A DNA stretch of 33,595 bases from Prorocentrum cordatum (taxonomy: Eukaryota > Sar > Dinophyceae > Prorocentrales > Prorocentraceae), in contig CAUYUJ010004016.1 of the NCBI GenBank assembly GCA_963575745.1, positions 20,001 to 53,595 of the forward strand, in the 5' to 3' direction. The notes under the pieces were generated by a model, which had not been told where the DNA came from, made no database searches, and was given only the letters and a program-made list of their open reading frames with translations. Positions 18,601 through 25,000 of the stretch are shown piece by piece (positions within the stretch are counted from its first letter, which is position 1; every line of letters begins with the position of its first letter). The position numbers were made by a program, and so were the translations under genes.

Positions 18601-21600
18601 GCATGGCTTGACGATTTCTCGTGGCCATAGCGGACATTGCTCCCTGGCCTGCGGCCCAGGGATCCTGCTGGTACAGCCTGTCCGCCAGCTGTTCTACCTG
18701 GTCAGGGTTCAGCGAAGCTGCAATCTGATCCAGGTCTGAAGTACTTATGGCCTGCCAAGACACGGCGCTCGGCCCTTGGCTTGGGGCACGGCTTGGAGCC
18801 GCGCTCCCGGCCTCACTCTCGGTGATCATAAAGATCCGAAAGATCTCAGGCTGGTTTCCCAGCTGGGTGGGGCTGTAGTGGTCCCCAACGTCCCTGTGGA
18901 GGTAGACCATGGCTGGATCAGCGCCCTCTTGGTCGCGGGACCACTGGTACTTAATGCTGGAATCACCAACATCAGCCCACCTATCTGAGGCAGTCATCGT
19001 ACTGACAGAGACTCGCGCACGGCGGCTCCCCAAATATTCTGGGTTGCGCCATTGCCTTCCAGTGGTCAGGTCCTCTACATGAGAAATGTAATACGGTTCA
19101 ATGATACCGTTATCTCCCTCGGACAAGAGGACTCCGTTGTCGGACCAACAGAACTTCATACCATCTTGTATGGCCTTGCGCCAATCTACAAAGATGATGA
19201 GATCTGAATCTGGGTCCCACCCACTGTTCACGGCACGGCGGCGCATTGTCGGTACGAAATGGATGTGTGAACGGCCTGTCCCCCTTTTCTTTGTGTTGTG
19301 CTCAGGTCTACAGGACAGGCCGTACCACATGATACCTTCGAAAGCGTGCCATCGAGTGCCATGCATGGCGACTTCAGGGTATGGGGCCGGTCTCCCAGCG
19401 GGTTCGTCGCACAGTACAATGTAACTGTACAGCGACCATGGAGCTTTCAATGTCCATGAATGCCCCTGAGAGGCGCGGACGAAGATAGCGGGCTCGCCGG
19501 AGTCCCGCATTAGCACCTTGAATTGAAGGCGCTGTTTTTCTTCTCCGTCTGGTTCACGAACATGAACAACTTCCATCATGATGGCTGCGAGTTGGTCAAC
19601 CGAGCGACCATACAACTGCTCGCTAATGACTTTGGCCTCGTCATATTTTGGGTTATGTCCAGCGTGCCTCGAGTGACCTGTGTTCCACGGAAAGTCAGCC
19701 ACGAGTTCCACGAGGTTAATCCAACCATCATGATCATCAAAAGATCTCAGGCGCCACACAGGATTATGTGACTTATCTGGCGCATGTCTACATATCCTGC
19801 TGATAGCTTTGCTTAACCTTTTAAGAGTATCATTGGATGTGGGAAGAATTCCGGCCTTCCTGCATTCCTTCATGAATGACTCATCCACCGAACGTATCGG
19901 TGGGAGCTTCCGAAGAGCCAGTCTATCCCTAATCAGATCTGGAGTCCCACTAGTAAAGGATGTGTCTCCTGGGTGGTGCAGCTGAACTACTGGCGGGTTT
20001 CCCCGCATCGGAGCCTCTGTTGCCGAAGAGGCTGCGGCTCCAGAAGAGGAGGAAGCTGCGGCAGCAGCGCCTGGCGGGTTTCCCCGCGGAGATGCGCGAC
20101 TGGCGCTGCCCCTGATCTTCGGCACCCAGGTACCCCTCGACAAAGCACCTTCGTCGGACCTCCTGGAACGAGCCGCCACAGGCGAAGCCGGCGCAGGTGC
20201 ATACCCACTGCGCTCGAAAGCTGCCGCCCTTTTCTCAATGGACTTACTGCGGCTAAGCGGACGTCTTCGTTCCTCAGTGGGGTCCTGAGGTTGCTGCTTG
20301 GGCACAGATGCTGGTGTAGGAGCTGTGCCAATCGGCGGCTTCGGCGTCGCAGATCGAGACACCTCCATATGCACGTCTGGCCCAGGGCTCCGAGAGCTCG
20401 CCTTCGGTTTCGGCGCCGGAGGCGGCTTAGGTGTCGGGGGTTCACTCTTGGCCTTCGAAGTTAGTGGGAGTGGGGGCTTTCTAGCCCCCTTCATGTAGAG
20501 CTTGCTGGAATCCTCCAGCATCTTGCGAGTTGCCTCGCGTGTGCGTTCTTCTACTGTCCGAATATGCTCCTCATCTTCCGCCACACGTTGAGCCTTTGTC
20601 TCGTCCTTGATGATCGGCTCTGGTTGTTGGGACTGGCTAGAGACGCCAGGCGAGTTTCCTCGCATACCAGGAAGACTAAAGAGCGCGTCTTTCTCTTCCT
20701 GGGTCATGGCTACCATTCCCCTTGGAGCCGGAGTAGGTTTCTCTTCTTCTTTCGGATCCAAGTGGCCCAAGATCCCGAGACGACTATTCACTACTGCGAT
20801 CTCTTCCGGTGTCATCGGGTCAAGTGGCGGATGGCCCTCTTTAGGAGGGGTTTTGCCCCTGTTGGGGCTCAGGCCTTCGTTGTTTCCAACGGGGCATCCT
20901 GGCCTGTGATTCTGGAACGGCTGGGAACAAGGACCACATGCAGCGTGAGGCCTATACTGCTTGCGAGCCGCGATAATATCTCGCAACTGGGTCCGCGCTT
21001 CTTGAATTTCAGGGTGGCGGATGTTTGTTGCAAGCTGATAGCCTCCACGGATGGGCCTGCCATCGCCGTCCCTATAGGCAGGATTGCCCTGGCCAAAGGC
21101 CGAGTGTTTCCCTTTTCGGCGTCGTGGGTCGTTGCACGGAAGTAGCTGGCCACCTCTTCTGAGAGCGTGTTCCTTTGGGCCAGCCTGTCTCCACTCACGA
21201 GGAAGTCGAGCCTGGGGATGTGGCTCCTCTCTGACGCGCGTATGGGAACGAGATCTTCTGGTGTTCTCATCAGAAGAAGCTGCCGATGCAGCAGGAGCGG
21301 CACCCGTTGGAGGTGCTTGAGGAGGCTCCTCTGCGATCCCAGATGGATCGCTCGATGGAGGCAGGTCTCCCTGCCGGGTGGAGCTCGGCGCAAGTGGCTC
21401 TTGTGCCGATGGTGATGATGATTCAGACTCATCAGGGTCGAAATCGACCTCTTCCTCACCAGTCACGTCCATCATGAGGATGGTGACGTCATCCTCATCT
21501 AACCCACAACCATCGCCTTCTACTTCTTCTGATGTCGAACTACCAATTATGATGGCCATTGGCGCATCTGGTAAAGGCAGGTTTCCCTGCATGGCCGGCG

Positions 21601-24403
21601 TCTGGGCGTCGCTCGGCTGTCCTGGAGTAGGAGGCACAGTCGTCGGCTCAGGGTCATCGACGAGCATAGGCTGCCTAGCAATGTTACGCATGGCCGTATG
21701 GTTTGGCCTCATCCCCAGCTCCTGGAGATTCCATCCTGGCGGGGGAAGATCATGACCACGCATAGCCATTGCCATTTCCAGGGCACGACGCCATCTACCA
21801 TGGGAGTATATCAAGTGTCTCTGCACTTCCTGAGGATTTATACTGTCAATGAGAGTCAAAGCTGCCAAGAGTAGCTCTGAGCTACCGCAAGCATCATTGT
21901 CCTGTTCTGTCATGATGCCAGCTTCGATGTGTTCTTGACTCTCAGGATAACCAATTGTGAGTATCTCATGCATCCTCATGAGGGTCTGCAAAAGGGTACG
22001 TGGTCCATATTCGCCTGGAGCAAGCGAACCAGGAGGTATGAACGGAATATCTGGTTCGCCTGCAATGAAGGCCTGAACAAATGCCTGAGACTCCATTTCG
22101 ATTAGGTCTTCAGTGGTCTGGGGATATTCTCCCATCAAAGAGGGCCTGTTTCCAGGCGGGATTTCGGGCGGAGGTTCGAGGTTCCGTTGAACCTCGGAAG
22201 GCGAAGCCTCTATAGTGGTGTCCTCGTCGTCGCTCTCGTAGGCCATGATGTTGCCTGGGTTCCCGAACATCCAGTCGAAGAAGGAAAGAGGCTCGTTTCC
22301 GAGCGTACCGTGTTCCACGGGAGTGAGTTCATTACTGCCCATGACGAACCGGCGGACGTACTCGAGGTAATACGCGTATAATCCATGACCATACCCCTCG
22401 AGCTCGTCAATGTTGTCCATGCCAACGACCCATGTGAAAAATATCTGTTCCATAGCCTCAAAGTCCTGGAGGCTCAGATACTCAATGGATGGTGTGCTTG
22501 AGCCGAAATGGACTTCGGACGACATGCCCTTTCCATTTCCCTTCGCTGGGCAATCTCGCACAAGATGATCGGCACTACCACATTCATGGCATTTGAGAAC
22601 CTGGCCGTCTCTACCTCGCGGGTTTCCCCGCCTACCTTTACCTTTACCTGAGGTCTCTCTACGGCCTTTACCGCGGCCTTTTCCCCCAAAGAATATCTCA
22701 TCATGTTGTTCATCTGAGAGCCTCTGGAGAAATGCCGCGATACCTCGCCCGTTCAACCTCCGACGACCACGCTTGCCTTTACCCTTTCCTTTAAAACTTC
22801 TGCGTATCCTCCTTCTAACACGACGCACTGGTTTTCGTGTGAACCTCCTCCACCTTCGTTTAGCCTGTTGTAACAGCCAGAATAAATGCTCAGCACGCTG
22901 ATTGTCGTTATCCATATTCATGATATCTGACCAATCTAGAGCTTCAACACCATCTGATGATATAGTGTCTGTATCGGTGCCGGAGTCGAAATCTTCGTCT
23001 CCTAAATAGGTGGATACACCGTCGGTTAGGGGATTTGATTCCCCCCATAACGAGCGGTGGGGTTGTGGTTCTCTAGAAGGAGGGCTGGTTGCCCAGCTTG
23101 GTTGTGATCGATCCCCTGCTAATAAAGCAGTGGATTCTCCTGGGTCATCGGCCCATATGTTTGAGGGCCCGTTTCCAGGCTGGGCTTCAGTAGTCAAGGT
23201 AGTGTAGAAATTTCCACTACCAGATCCCCTTCCTCTTCCAAACACGGATCCTATGTTGCCAGGAGATCGTTCGGATAGGTGGCCTACCGAACGCATCCTT
23301 TCCAGCAACTCATCATATTGTTGTGTTCGAGGCATTTGGTGGTTGAGTGGCTGTAAGAGTTGCATGGCTTTCTGGTTGCCGACGCCTAAGGCGCGGAATA
23401 GGATAGTGGTTAGCAGTTGGAAGTTAGGAAGGTCGAATCCCACCGACTGTGCCTCAAGTCGGGCCATTTCGAATCGGGTAAGAGTGACATCGATTCGTTC
23501 CCCGTGAGGCACATGGAAGTCGATGAGTTGTGTGCCGGAAGTGAGCTGTCGCTCATCTTCCAGGCGTTCGAACTTCATGCTGAGGAGGAACATGATGTAA
23601 GTTACTGGGTCTGTGTGGACCCCATCAATGTCAGCACCATAGTTTATAATGTCAGGCGGTACCCTCATGGCGAGTGTCCTCGCTAGGCCTCCCAGGCCGC
23701 GTTGTATTGCGGCCGCTTGGGCCTGTGGCGTCATACGTCCGCTTGTAACGTTGAGCCACGCGTTGACCTCGTAAATGTACTCACGAAAAGGTACATTACC
23801 CTGAGGGTCCCAATATGGGCCATGTGTTTGCCCATCGGTGCTGTTATCTCCCCGACGCATGTGTGCGATTGCTGCCCCCAGCGCGAACCATATGATAGCG
23901 AAAACGATTAGCCCGAGAATGTGTAACGAAGGACGGTTATGATGAGCGGTGTCGCGCTGGGGTAGCGCCTTGTCGAGTCTTCGAGGCGCTCTGTCTGGCG
24001 GGTTTCCCCGCCCTTGCTTCAGGTATTGCGTTATTGGCTCGTTGCCGAGCGGTTGATAGTAACGCAATGATGAAGCGTATATGGTACCAATCTGGTCGTC
24101 TAGACGTCGTACCTCTCGTGTCGCTTCTTGCTCTTGAATAGATCCTCGTAAATGTACTGGGAGTGGTGGCGCAGGGTAGTAGGTGGTCACGAAGATCGTG
24201 CCGAAGAATGTGAGGCTAAGAAGAGCAAGAGCTGACCACACGAGAGTGCGGCCAGCTCCGCTACCAAGTCGAAAGTGAGCCTGGTAACTCAAATAGGGCA
24301 TATAGCCTGGCAAATTGCATCCATCGCTCTGCTGTGAGGGTACAGTATGAGGGGTGGATGGGTAAGATAGGATAAGATCGATGTAATGATCTTTCCAGCA
24401 CAT
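15683..24403 (-). CDS. Giant Gag-like polyprotein with Tpt1, RING and protease domains
   Basis: 2,906 codons from the first ATG (24,403). The open frame continues upstream through most of the 5' LTR to a TAG at 24,506-24,508, so the true start is uncertain; a GTG at 24,412 is not a credible eukaryotic start. Residue numbers here count from that GTG. Order: two hydrophobic segments (57-79, 163-185), Gag-like helical region (205-380), basic Arg/Lys/Gly region (515-600), CCHC knuckle (608-621), long low-complexity region (640-1,500), Tpt1/KptA domain (1,525-1,790), Pro/Gln-rich linker, RING-H2 (2,275-2,326), short coiled coil (2,345-2,371), retropepsin (2,607-2,702). Copia Gag is normally a few hundred residues. 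It ends in TGA, in frame with Pol, and contains 26 mini-hairpins. Confidence 0.9.
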   Translation of the reverse strand: MCWKDHYIDLILSYPSTPHTVPSQQSDGCNLPGYMPYLSYQAHFRLGSGAGRTLVWSALALLSLTFFGTIFVTTYYPAPPLPVHLRGSIQEQEATREVRRLDDQIGTIYASSLRYYQPLGNEPITQYLKQGRGNPPDRAPRRLDKALPQRDTAHHNRPSLHILGLIVFAIIWFALGAAIAHMRRGDNSTDGQTHGPYWDPQGNVPFREYIYEVNAWLNVTSGRMTPQAQAAAIQRGLGGLARTLAMRVPPDIINYGADIDGVHTDPVTYIMFLLSMKFERLEDERQLTSGTQLIDFHVPHGERIDVTLTRFEMARLEAQSVGFDLPNFQLLTTILFRALGVGNQKAMQLLQPLNHQMPRTQQYDELLERMRSVGHLSERSPGNIGSVFGRGRGSGSGNFYTTLTTEAQPGNGPSNIWADDPGESTALLAGDRSQPSWATSPPSREPQPHRSLWGESNPLTDGVSTYLGDEDFDSGTDTDTISSDGVEALDWSDIMNMDNDNQRAEHLFWLLQQAKRRWRRFTRKPVRRVRRRIRRSFKGKGKGKRGRRRLNGRGIAAFLQRLSDEQHDEIFFGGKGRGKGRRETSGKGKGRRGNPRGRDGQVLKCHECGSADHLVRDCPAKGNGKGMSSEVHFGSSTPSIEYLSLQDFEAMEQIFFTWVVGMDNIDELEGYGHGLYAYYLEYVRRFVMGSNELTPVEHGTLGNEPLSFFDWMFGNPGNIMAYESDDEDTTIEASPSEVQRNLEPPPEIPPGNRPSLMGEYPQTTEDLIEMESQAFVQAFIAGEPDIPFIPPGSLAPGEYGPRTLLQTLMRMHEILTIGYPESQEHIEAGIMTEQDNDACGSSELLLAALTLIDSINPQEVQRHLIYSHGRWRRALEMAMAMRGHDLPPPGWNLQELGMRPNHTAMRNIARQPMLVDDPEPTTVPPTPGQPSDAQTPAMQGNLPLPDAPMAIIIGSSTSEEVEGDGCGLDEDDVTILMMDVTGEEEVDFDPDESESSSPSAQEPLAPSSTRQGDLPPSSDPSGIAEEPPQAPPTGAAPAASAASSDENTRRSRSHTRVREEPHPQARLPREWRQAGPKEHALRRGGQLLPCNDPRRRKGKHSAFGQGNPAYRDGDGRPIRGGYQLATNIRHPEIQEARTQLRDIIAARKQYRPHAACGPCSQPFQNHRPGCPVGNNEGLSPNRGKTPPKEGHPPLDPMTPEEIAVVNSRLGILGHLDPKEEEKPTPAPRGMVAMTQEEKDALFSLPGMRGNSPGVSSQSQQPEPIIKDETKAQRVAEDEEHIRTVEERTREATRKMLEDSSKLYMKGARKPPLPLTSKAKSEPPTPKPPPAPKPKASSRSPGPDVHMEVSRSATPKPPIGTAPTPASVPKQQPQDPTEERRRPLSRSKSIEKRAAAFERSGYAPAPASPVAARSRRSDEGALSRGTWVPKIRGSASRASPRGNPPGAAAAASSSSGAAASSATEAPMRGNPPVVQLHHPGDTSFTSGTPDLIRDRLALRKLPPIRSVDESFMKECRKAGILPTSNDTLKRLSKAISRICRHAPDKSHNPVWRLRSFDDHDGWINLVELVADFPWNTGHSRHAGHNPKYDEAKVISEQLYGRSVDQLAAIMMEVVHVREPDGEEKQRLQFKVLMRDSGEPAIFVRASQGHSWTLKAPWSLYSYIVLCDEPAGRPAPYPEVAMHGTRWHAFEGIMWYGLSCRPEHNTKKRGTGRSHIHFVPTMRRRAVNSGWDPDSDLIIFVDWRKAIQDGMKFCWSDNGVLLSEGDNGIIEPYYISHVEDLTTGRQWRNPEYLGSRRARVSVSTMTASDRWADVGDSSIKYQWSRDQEGADPAMVYLHRDVGDHYSPTQLGNQPEIFRIFMITESEAGSAAPSRAPSQGPSAVSWQAISTSDLDQIAASLNPDQVEQLADRLYQQDPWAAGQGAMSAMATRNRQAMQGNLPTSGPARFEPMHASPTQSMHTPRGMTPSGTPPAQSPFGTPVRPAVNGTLMERLAAARADHSTALLNMMPPGTPTSQQGNLPGTPSHHRAGIPDDYRSRVAAAVQQVQNHNLPHPSGQRWRPAWSWEPEGPNPRDPARQRAFIPAFNAHPSMSQGQRPPPTQMNPPLYPDGTRVPNKFVRELADQMHNLTNVRCSDHSMCPHMAFMPPPTSPEVVVQPTAHSISSGSRGVPDYIRQTHHTQQACFRRRQAVQSVRDQSRAAALDVVRNRGSPLRGNSPAVTPTTSMPNVEVQEVLNPAGTPPSAFMPSETVLERQRRVYPRVADVEVFTGMEDTCAVCLEEFQPRDSVYRLRCNHLFHEGCWNSNVVGHVTNQREGDPQQPPCAICRAPGIITSSFPWTGSLSQTPEQSAREMRELRSMVEEMTARMLAMQTVSAHQQGHLPEEVRPPMATGYFDQLIPMTAPQQGNLHDTPQMSPQSGGEAEMSLGPDQLRELRVRHFQNQMDNTHATFMLDANNPETDSPSLDLSESSAASAATAARAINISATNEEFEEWLRYRDHVMNEGLQDIALHSYLTLIRRTTREQYMSIRDEYANWREERGDHAQHVSYFQYIDLARMAESESHASVARGNPPGSTNVPRGNPPTDTADTSETVHIKQPSKTFLDDGGNSILIDVGSKINIMGENTSRKFVQAAESHGRACTFEPRSRLHINGVGEGSAPADTVGTFSIACEYQGSAQHDSYKTNIVSGCGKDLPAILGLDSMQDKRTIIVLERGQEKLIFPGKGQVKMELPEGSKIMPTTKLPSGHLSIRCDRFGAAGQPASSSSSTSFQTVLTGEPTPAQERNQLQGNLPQGLMETLAKATMRGDNIDDLETFDCFVARTLAQHGGSVPMDAVQSRRKIVMGYTNRELHTVSDARSKGVLKQLMDNPSMLTAFAEQSASEATARCSAELQHLREAQMLADIVGTSSSS
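16307..16594 (-). other. Retropepsin-like aspartic protease
   Basis: Residues about 2,607-2,702 of the first ORF. The active-site loop is I-L-I-D-V-G-S-K-I-N-I-M-G: Asp 2,613 is present, but the usual D-T/S-G is D-V-G. The second family signature is L-P-A-I-L-G-L-D-S-M near 2,693-2,702 (the hydrophobic-hydrophobic-Gly motif). It should cleave the polyprotein. It sits about 200 codons before the first TGA, so it would be made without readthrough. Confidence 0.75.
16666..16712 (-). repeat. Closest mini-hairpin pair
   Basis: Two hairpins of the same stem, 16,666-16,679 (GAAA loop) and 16,699-16,712 (GTAA loop), 19 nt apart, giving P-R-G-N-P-P and A-R-G-N-P-P-G. They may be a local duplication with a later loop change that kept the GNRA class. 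Confidence 0.85.
17435..17590 (-). other. RING-H2 finger
   Basis: Cys 2,275, Cys 2,278, Cys 2,293, His 2,295, His 2,298, Cys 2,301, Cys 2,323 and Cys 2,326 give C-x2-C-x14-C-x-H-x2-H-x2-C-x21-C-x2-C, a complete C3H2C3 RING. E-E-F and R-L-R-C-N-H-L-F-H are typical of RING-H2 ubiquitin ligases. In a retrotransposon it could act as a ubiquitin ligase, bind RNA or drive assembly. All zinc ligands are intact. Confidence 0.88.
18051..18072. repeat. Perfect 22-bp palindrome
   Basis: TCCCGAACAAA and its reverse complement abut with no loop. It encodes part of V-P-N-K-F-V-R-E-L and does not belong to the GNRA hairpin family. Confidence 0.85.
18171..18184 (-). repeat. Mini-hairpin in the third reading phase
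   Basis: GCTCG-GCAA-CGAGC read as A-R-Q-R-A; GCAA keeps the GNRA class though the protein motif is lost. Confidence 0.85.
19043..19840 (-). other. Tpt1/KptA-type RNA 2'-phosphotransferase domain
   Basis: Residues about 1,525-1,790 of the first ORF. Tpt1/KptA removes an internal RNA 2'-phosphate using NAD+, the last step of tRNA splicing in fungi and plants; relatives can also ADP-ribosylate nucleic-acid 5'-phosphate ends. Seen here: S-R-I-C-R-H (Arg 1,542, His 1,543), a D-G-W-I-N-L-V-E-L segment as in the N-lobe, V-R-A-S-Q-G-H-S (Arg 1,646), H-G-T (1,684-1,686), W-Y-G-L, then R-S-H-I-H-F (Arg 1,714), a strand I-I-F-V-D, D-G-M-K-F and S-D-N-G-V-L-L-S-E-G ending in P-Y-Y-I. The catalytic Arg-His-Arg-Arg set appears complete, and the domain is uninterrupted, so activity is plausible. 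Insertions occur near 1,572-1,590 and 1,665-1,680. Confidence 0.88.
19386..19399 (-). repeat. Mini-hairpin inside the Tpt1 domain
   Basis: GCTGG-GAGA-CCGGC (one U-G pair) encoding A-G-R-P-A in a loop just before the H-G-T motif. Confidence 0.7.
22550..22591 (-). other. CCHC zinc knuckle
   Basis: C-H-E-C-G-S-A-D-H-L-V-R-D-C, a C-x2-C-x4-H-x4-C knuckle, the nucleic-acid-binding mark of Gag nucleocapsid. It follows a strongly basic K-G-K-G-K-G-K-R-G-R-R region. Confidence 0.92.
23084..23097 (-). repeat. Mini-hairpin in the second reading phase
   Basis: GCTGG-GCAA-CCAGC read as S-W-A-T-S. Another off-phase copy. Confidence 0.85.
23670..23683 (-). repeat. Mini-hairpin in the third reading phase
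   Basis: GCGAG-GACA-CTCGC read as A-R-T-L-A within the helical Gag-like region; loop GACA departs from GNRA. Confidence 0.8.
23858..24244 (-). other. Two predicted membrane segments at the Gag N terminus
   Basis: Residues 57-79 (T-L-V-W-S-A-L-A-L-L-S-L-T-F-F) and 163-185 (I-L-G-L-I-V-F-A-I-I-W-F-A-L-G) are long and hydrophobic, each long enough to cross a membrane, separated by an 83-residue polar stretch with two mini-hairpins. Membrane segments are unusual in copia Gag and could anchor the particle or the translation product at a membrane. Confidence 0.65.
24255..24266 (-). other. Primer binding site, initiator tRNA-Met type
   Basis: In the element's sense TGGTAGCGGAGC follows the 5' LTR with no spacer. 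TGGTAGC is complementary to the 3' end of initiator tRNA-Met (Ty1 uses TGGTAGCGCC), so this is the likely minus-strand primer site. It is also translated in the first ORF. Confidence 0.8.
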
Positions 24404-24518
24404 AGCGAACACAAGCAGTGTCCGGGCAAATAGGGCGCGCGTGCCTTGAGCCCAAGGCAGCGGCGCGCGAGCTATGCTCCCGATACTGTAACATCTCCCA
24501 AAGAGCTACCCTTAAAGT
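24267..24518 (-). repeat. 5' LTR (252 bp)
   Basis: Partner of 8,558-8,809. It should hold the promoter and transcription start. The Gag frame is open through it from 24,505 and its first ATG is at 24,403, so part of the LTR may be coding. Confidence 0.93.
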
Positions 24519-24523
24519 TGGCG
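24519..24523. repeat. Target site duplication TGGCG (right)
   Basis: Identical to 8,553-8,557 and directly adjacent to the LTR end. Confidence 0.9.
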
Positions 24524-24654
24524 TGGGAACTTCGCGCTCTCCACAGCAAGACCATCGAAACCCAAGAAACCCAGGGCACCCTTTTGGGTGGCCCACAAGG
24601 AGGTCCAACTGAAAGGGGGTGGTGCAATAGATTTGGGGCAATTGGATTGCAAAT

Positions 24655-24732
24655 GTACTGCGCTGGAGAATTGTATTGCATTGTATTGCAACTAATGTAT
24701 TGCAAGTAATGTATTGTATTGCATTGTATCGC
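24655..24732 (+). repeat. TATTGCATTG-type AT-rich tandem repeat
   Basis: Imperfect repeats of TGTATTGCA(T/A) words, strikingly AT-rich against the surroundings. No coding sense. Confidence 0.7.
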
Positions 24733-24756
24733 TGGACCCCCTTCTGGGCCAACTCG

Positions 24757-24805
24757 AACCCTGGAGAAAAGCAGGATGTTTCTTGGCATGGGTCTCCACT
24801 GTATG
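24757..24805 (+). repeat. ~45-bp dispersed repeat, copy 1 of 4
   Basis: AACCCTGGAG...GCAGG...CTTGGCATGGGTCTCCACTGT. Other copies begin at 24,951, 25,350 and 25,697, all in the same orientation. Confidence 0.8.
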
Positions 24806-24810
24806 CCTAG

Positions 24811-24948
24811 GTCGGGCGTGTCCCCCTACAGGCGGATCTTGGACGACAAAAAAAACAATACCCAAAACAAATACCATGGTAGAAAAATCGCCCCCAGGCT
24901 ATTTTTTACTATTTTTGGATAATCCTCCTGTAGAGGGACACGCCCGAT
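24811..24948. repeat. Inverted repeat with ~24-bp arms
   Basis: GTCGGGCGTGTCCCCCTACAGG (from 24,811) and CCTCCTGTAGAGGGACACGCCCGA (to 24,948) pair with few mismatches around a ~90-base AT-rich loop. It lies between copies 1 and 2 of the 45-bp repeat. Confidence 0.75.
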
Positions 24949-24950
24949 TG

Positions 24951-25000
24951 AACCCTGGAGGCAAGCAGGGTGATTCTTGGCGTGGGTCTCCACTGTACAG
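24951..25000 (+). repeat. ~45-bp dispersed repeat, copy 2 of 4
   Basis: AACCCTGGAGGCAAGCAGGG followed by CTTGGCGTGGGTCTCCACTGT. It directly follows the inverted repeat. Confidence 0.8.

Larger units (their letters stand above)
8919..24050 (-). repeat. Family of 38 dispersed 14-nt GNRA-loop mini-hairpins
   Basis: RNA-sense consensus is GCnnG-GNRA-CnnGC. Start positions (each 14 nt): 8919, 9096, 9703, 10490, 11128, 11389, 11796, 13120, 13630, 14725, 14983, 15599, 16042, 16131, 16666, 16699, 17188, 17269, 17761, 18171, 18349, 18588, 18850, 19386, 19993, 20074, 20650, 20878, 21361, 21577, 22144, 22291, 22618, 23084, 23167, 23670, 23998, 24037. Plus-strand 5' arms include gcgag, gctcg, gcctg, gcagg, gcgtg, gcgcg, gcacg, gcggg, gctgg and cgttg, each with its matching partner; 15599, 19386 and 23167 use one G-U pair. 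Loops are GAAA (26), GCAA (5), GAGA (3), GACA (2), GTAA and GGAA. Decayed relatives sit at 11756, 17688 and 20846. Most read G-N-x-P in protein, but five are in other phases and two are untranslated. Confidence 0.92.
8558..24518 (-). mobile_element. Complete 15,961-bp Ty1/copia-type LTR retrotransposon
   Basis: The element reads right to left: 5' LTR, primer site, Gag-like ORF with added domains, protease, methyltransferase-like domain, integrase, reverse transcriptase, RNase H, 3' LTR. Integrase before reverse transcriptase is the Ty1/copia order. The two 252-bp LTRs differ at 3 positions (8,614, 8,677 and 8,682 against 24,323, 24,386 and 24,391), about 98.8 % identity, so insertion is fairly recent. 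It is about three times the usual copia length, mostly because of the 2.9-kb-codon first ORF. Two in-frame TGA codons make this copy probably defective unless they are read through. Base composition is more even than the GC-rich flanks. Confidence 0.93.

Noticed and set aside
23964-23990. AGCGCC...GGCGCT stem near the Gag N terminus
   Set aside because: Imperfect with a bulge and a non-GNRA loop; not clearly above chance.
8919-24050. Reading the dispersed hairpins as a CRISPR array or as a plain G-N-x-P protein repeat
   Set aside because: Spacing is irregular (tens of bases to over 1 kb) and units are only 14 nt; phase changes and untranslated copies argue against a protein-only repeat.
15576-24412. 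Many plus-strand open frames opposite the retrotransposon
   Set aside because: Shadows of the minus-strand coding frame; none shows a domain.
24410-24412. GTG as start of the Gag-like ORF
   Set aside because: GTG is not a normal start for a eukaryotic mRNA; the first ATG in the frame is at 24,403.
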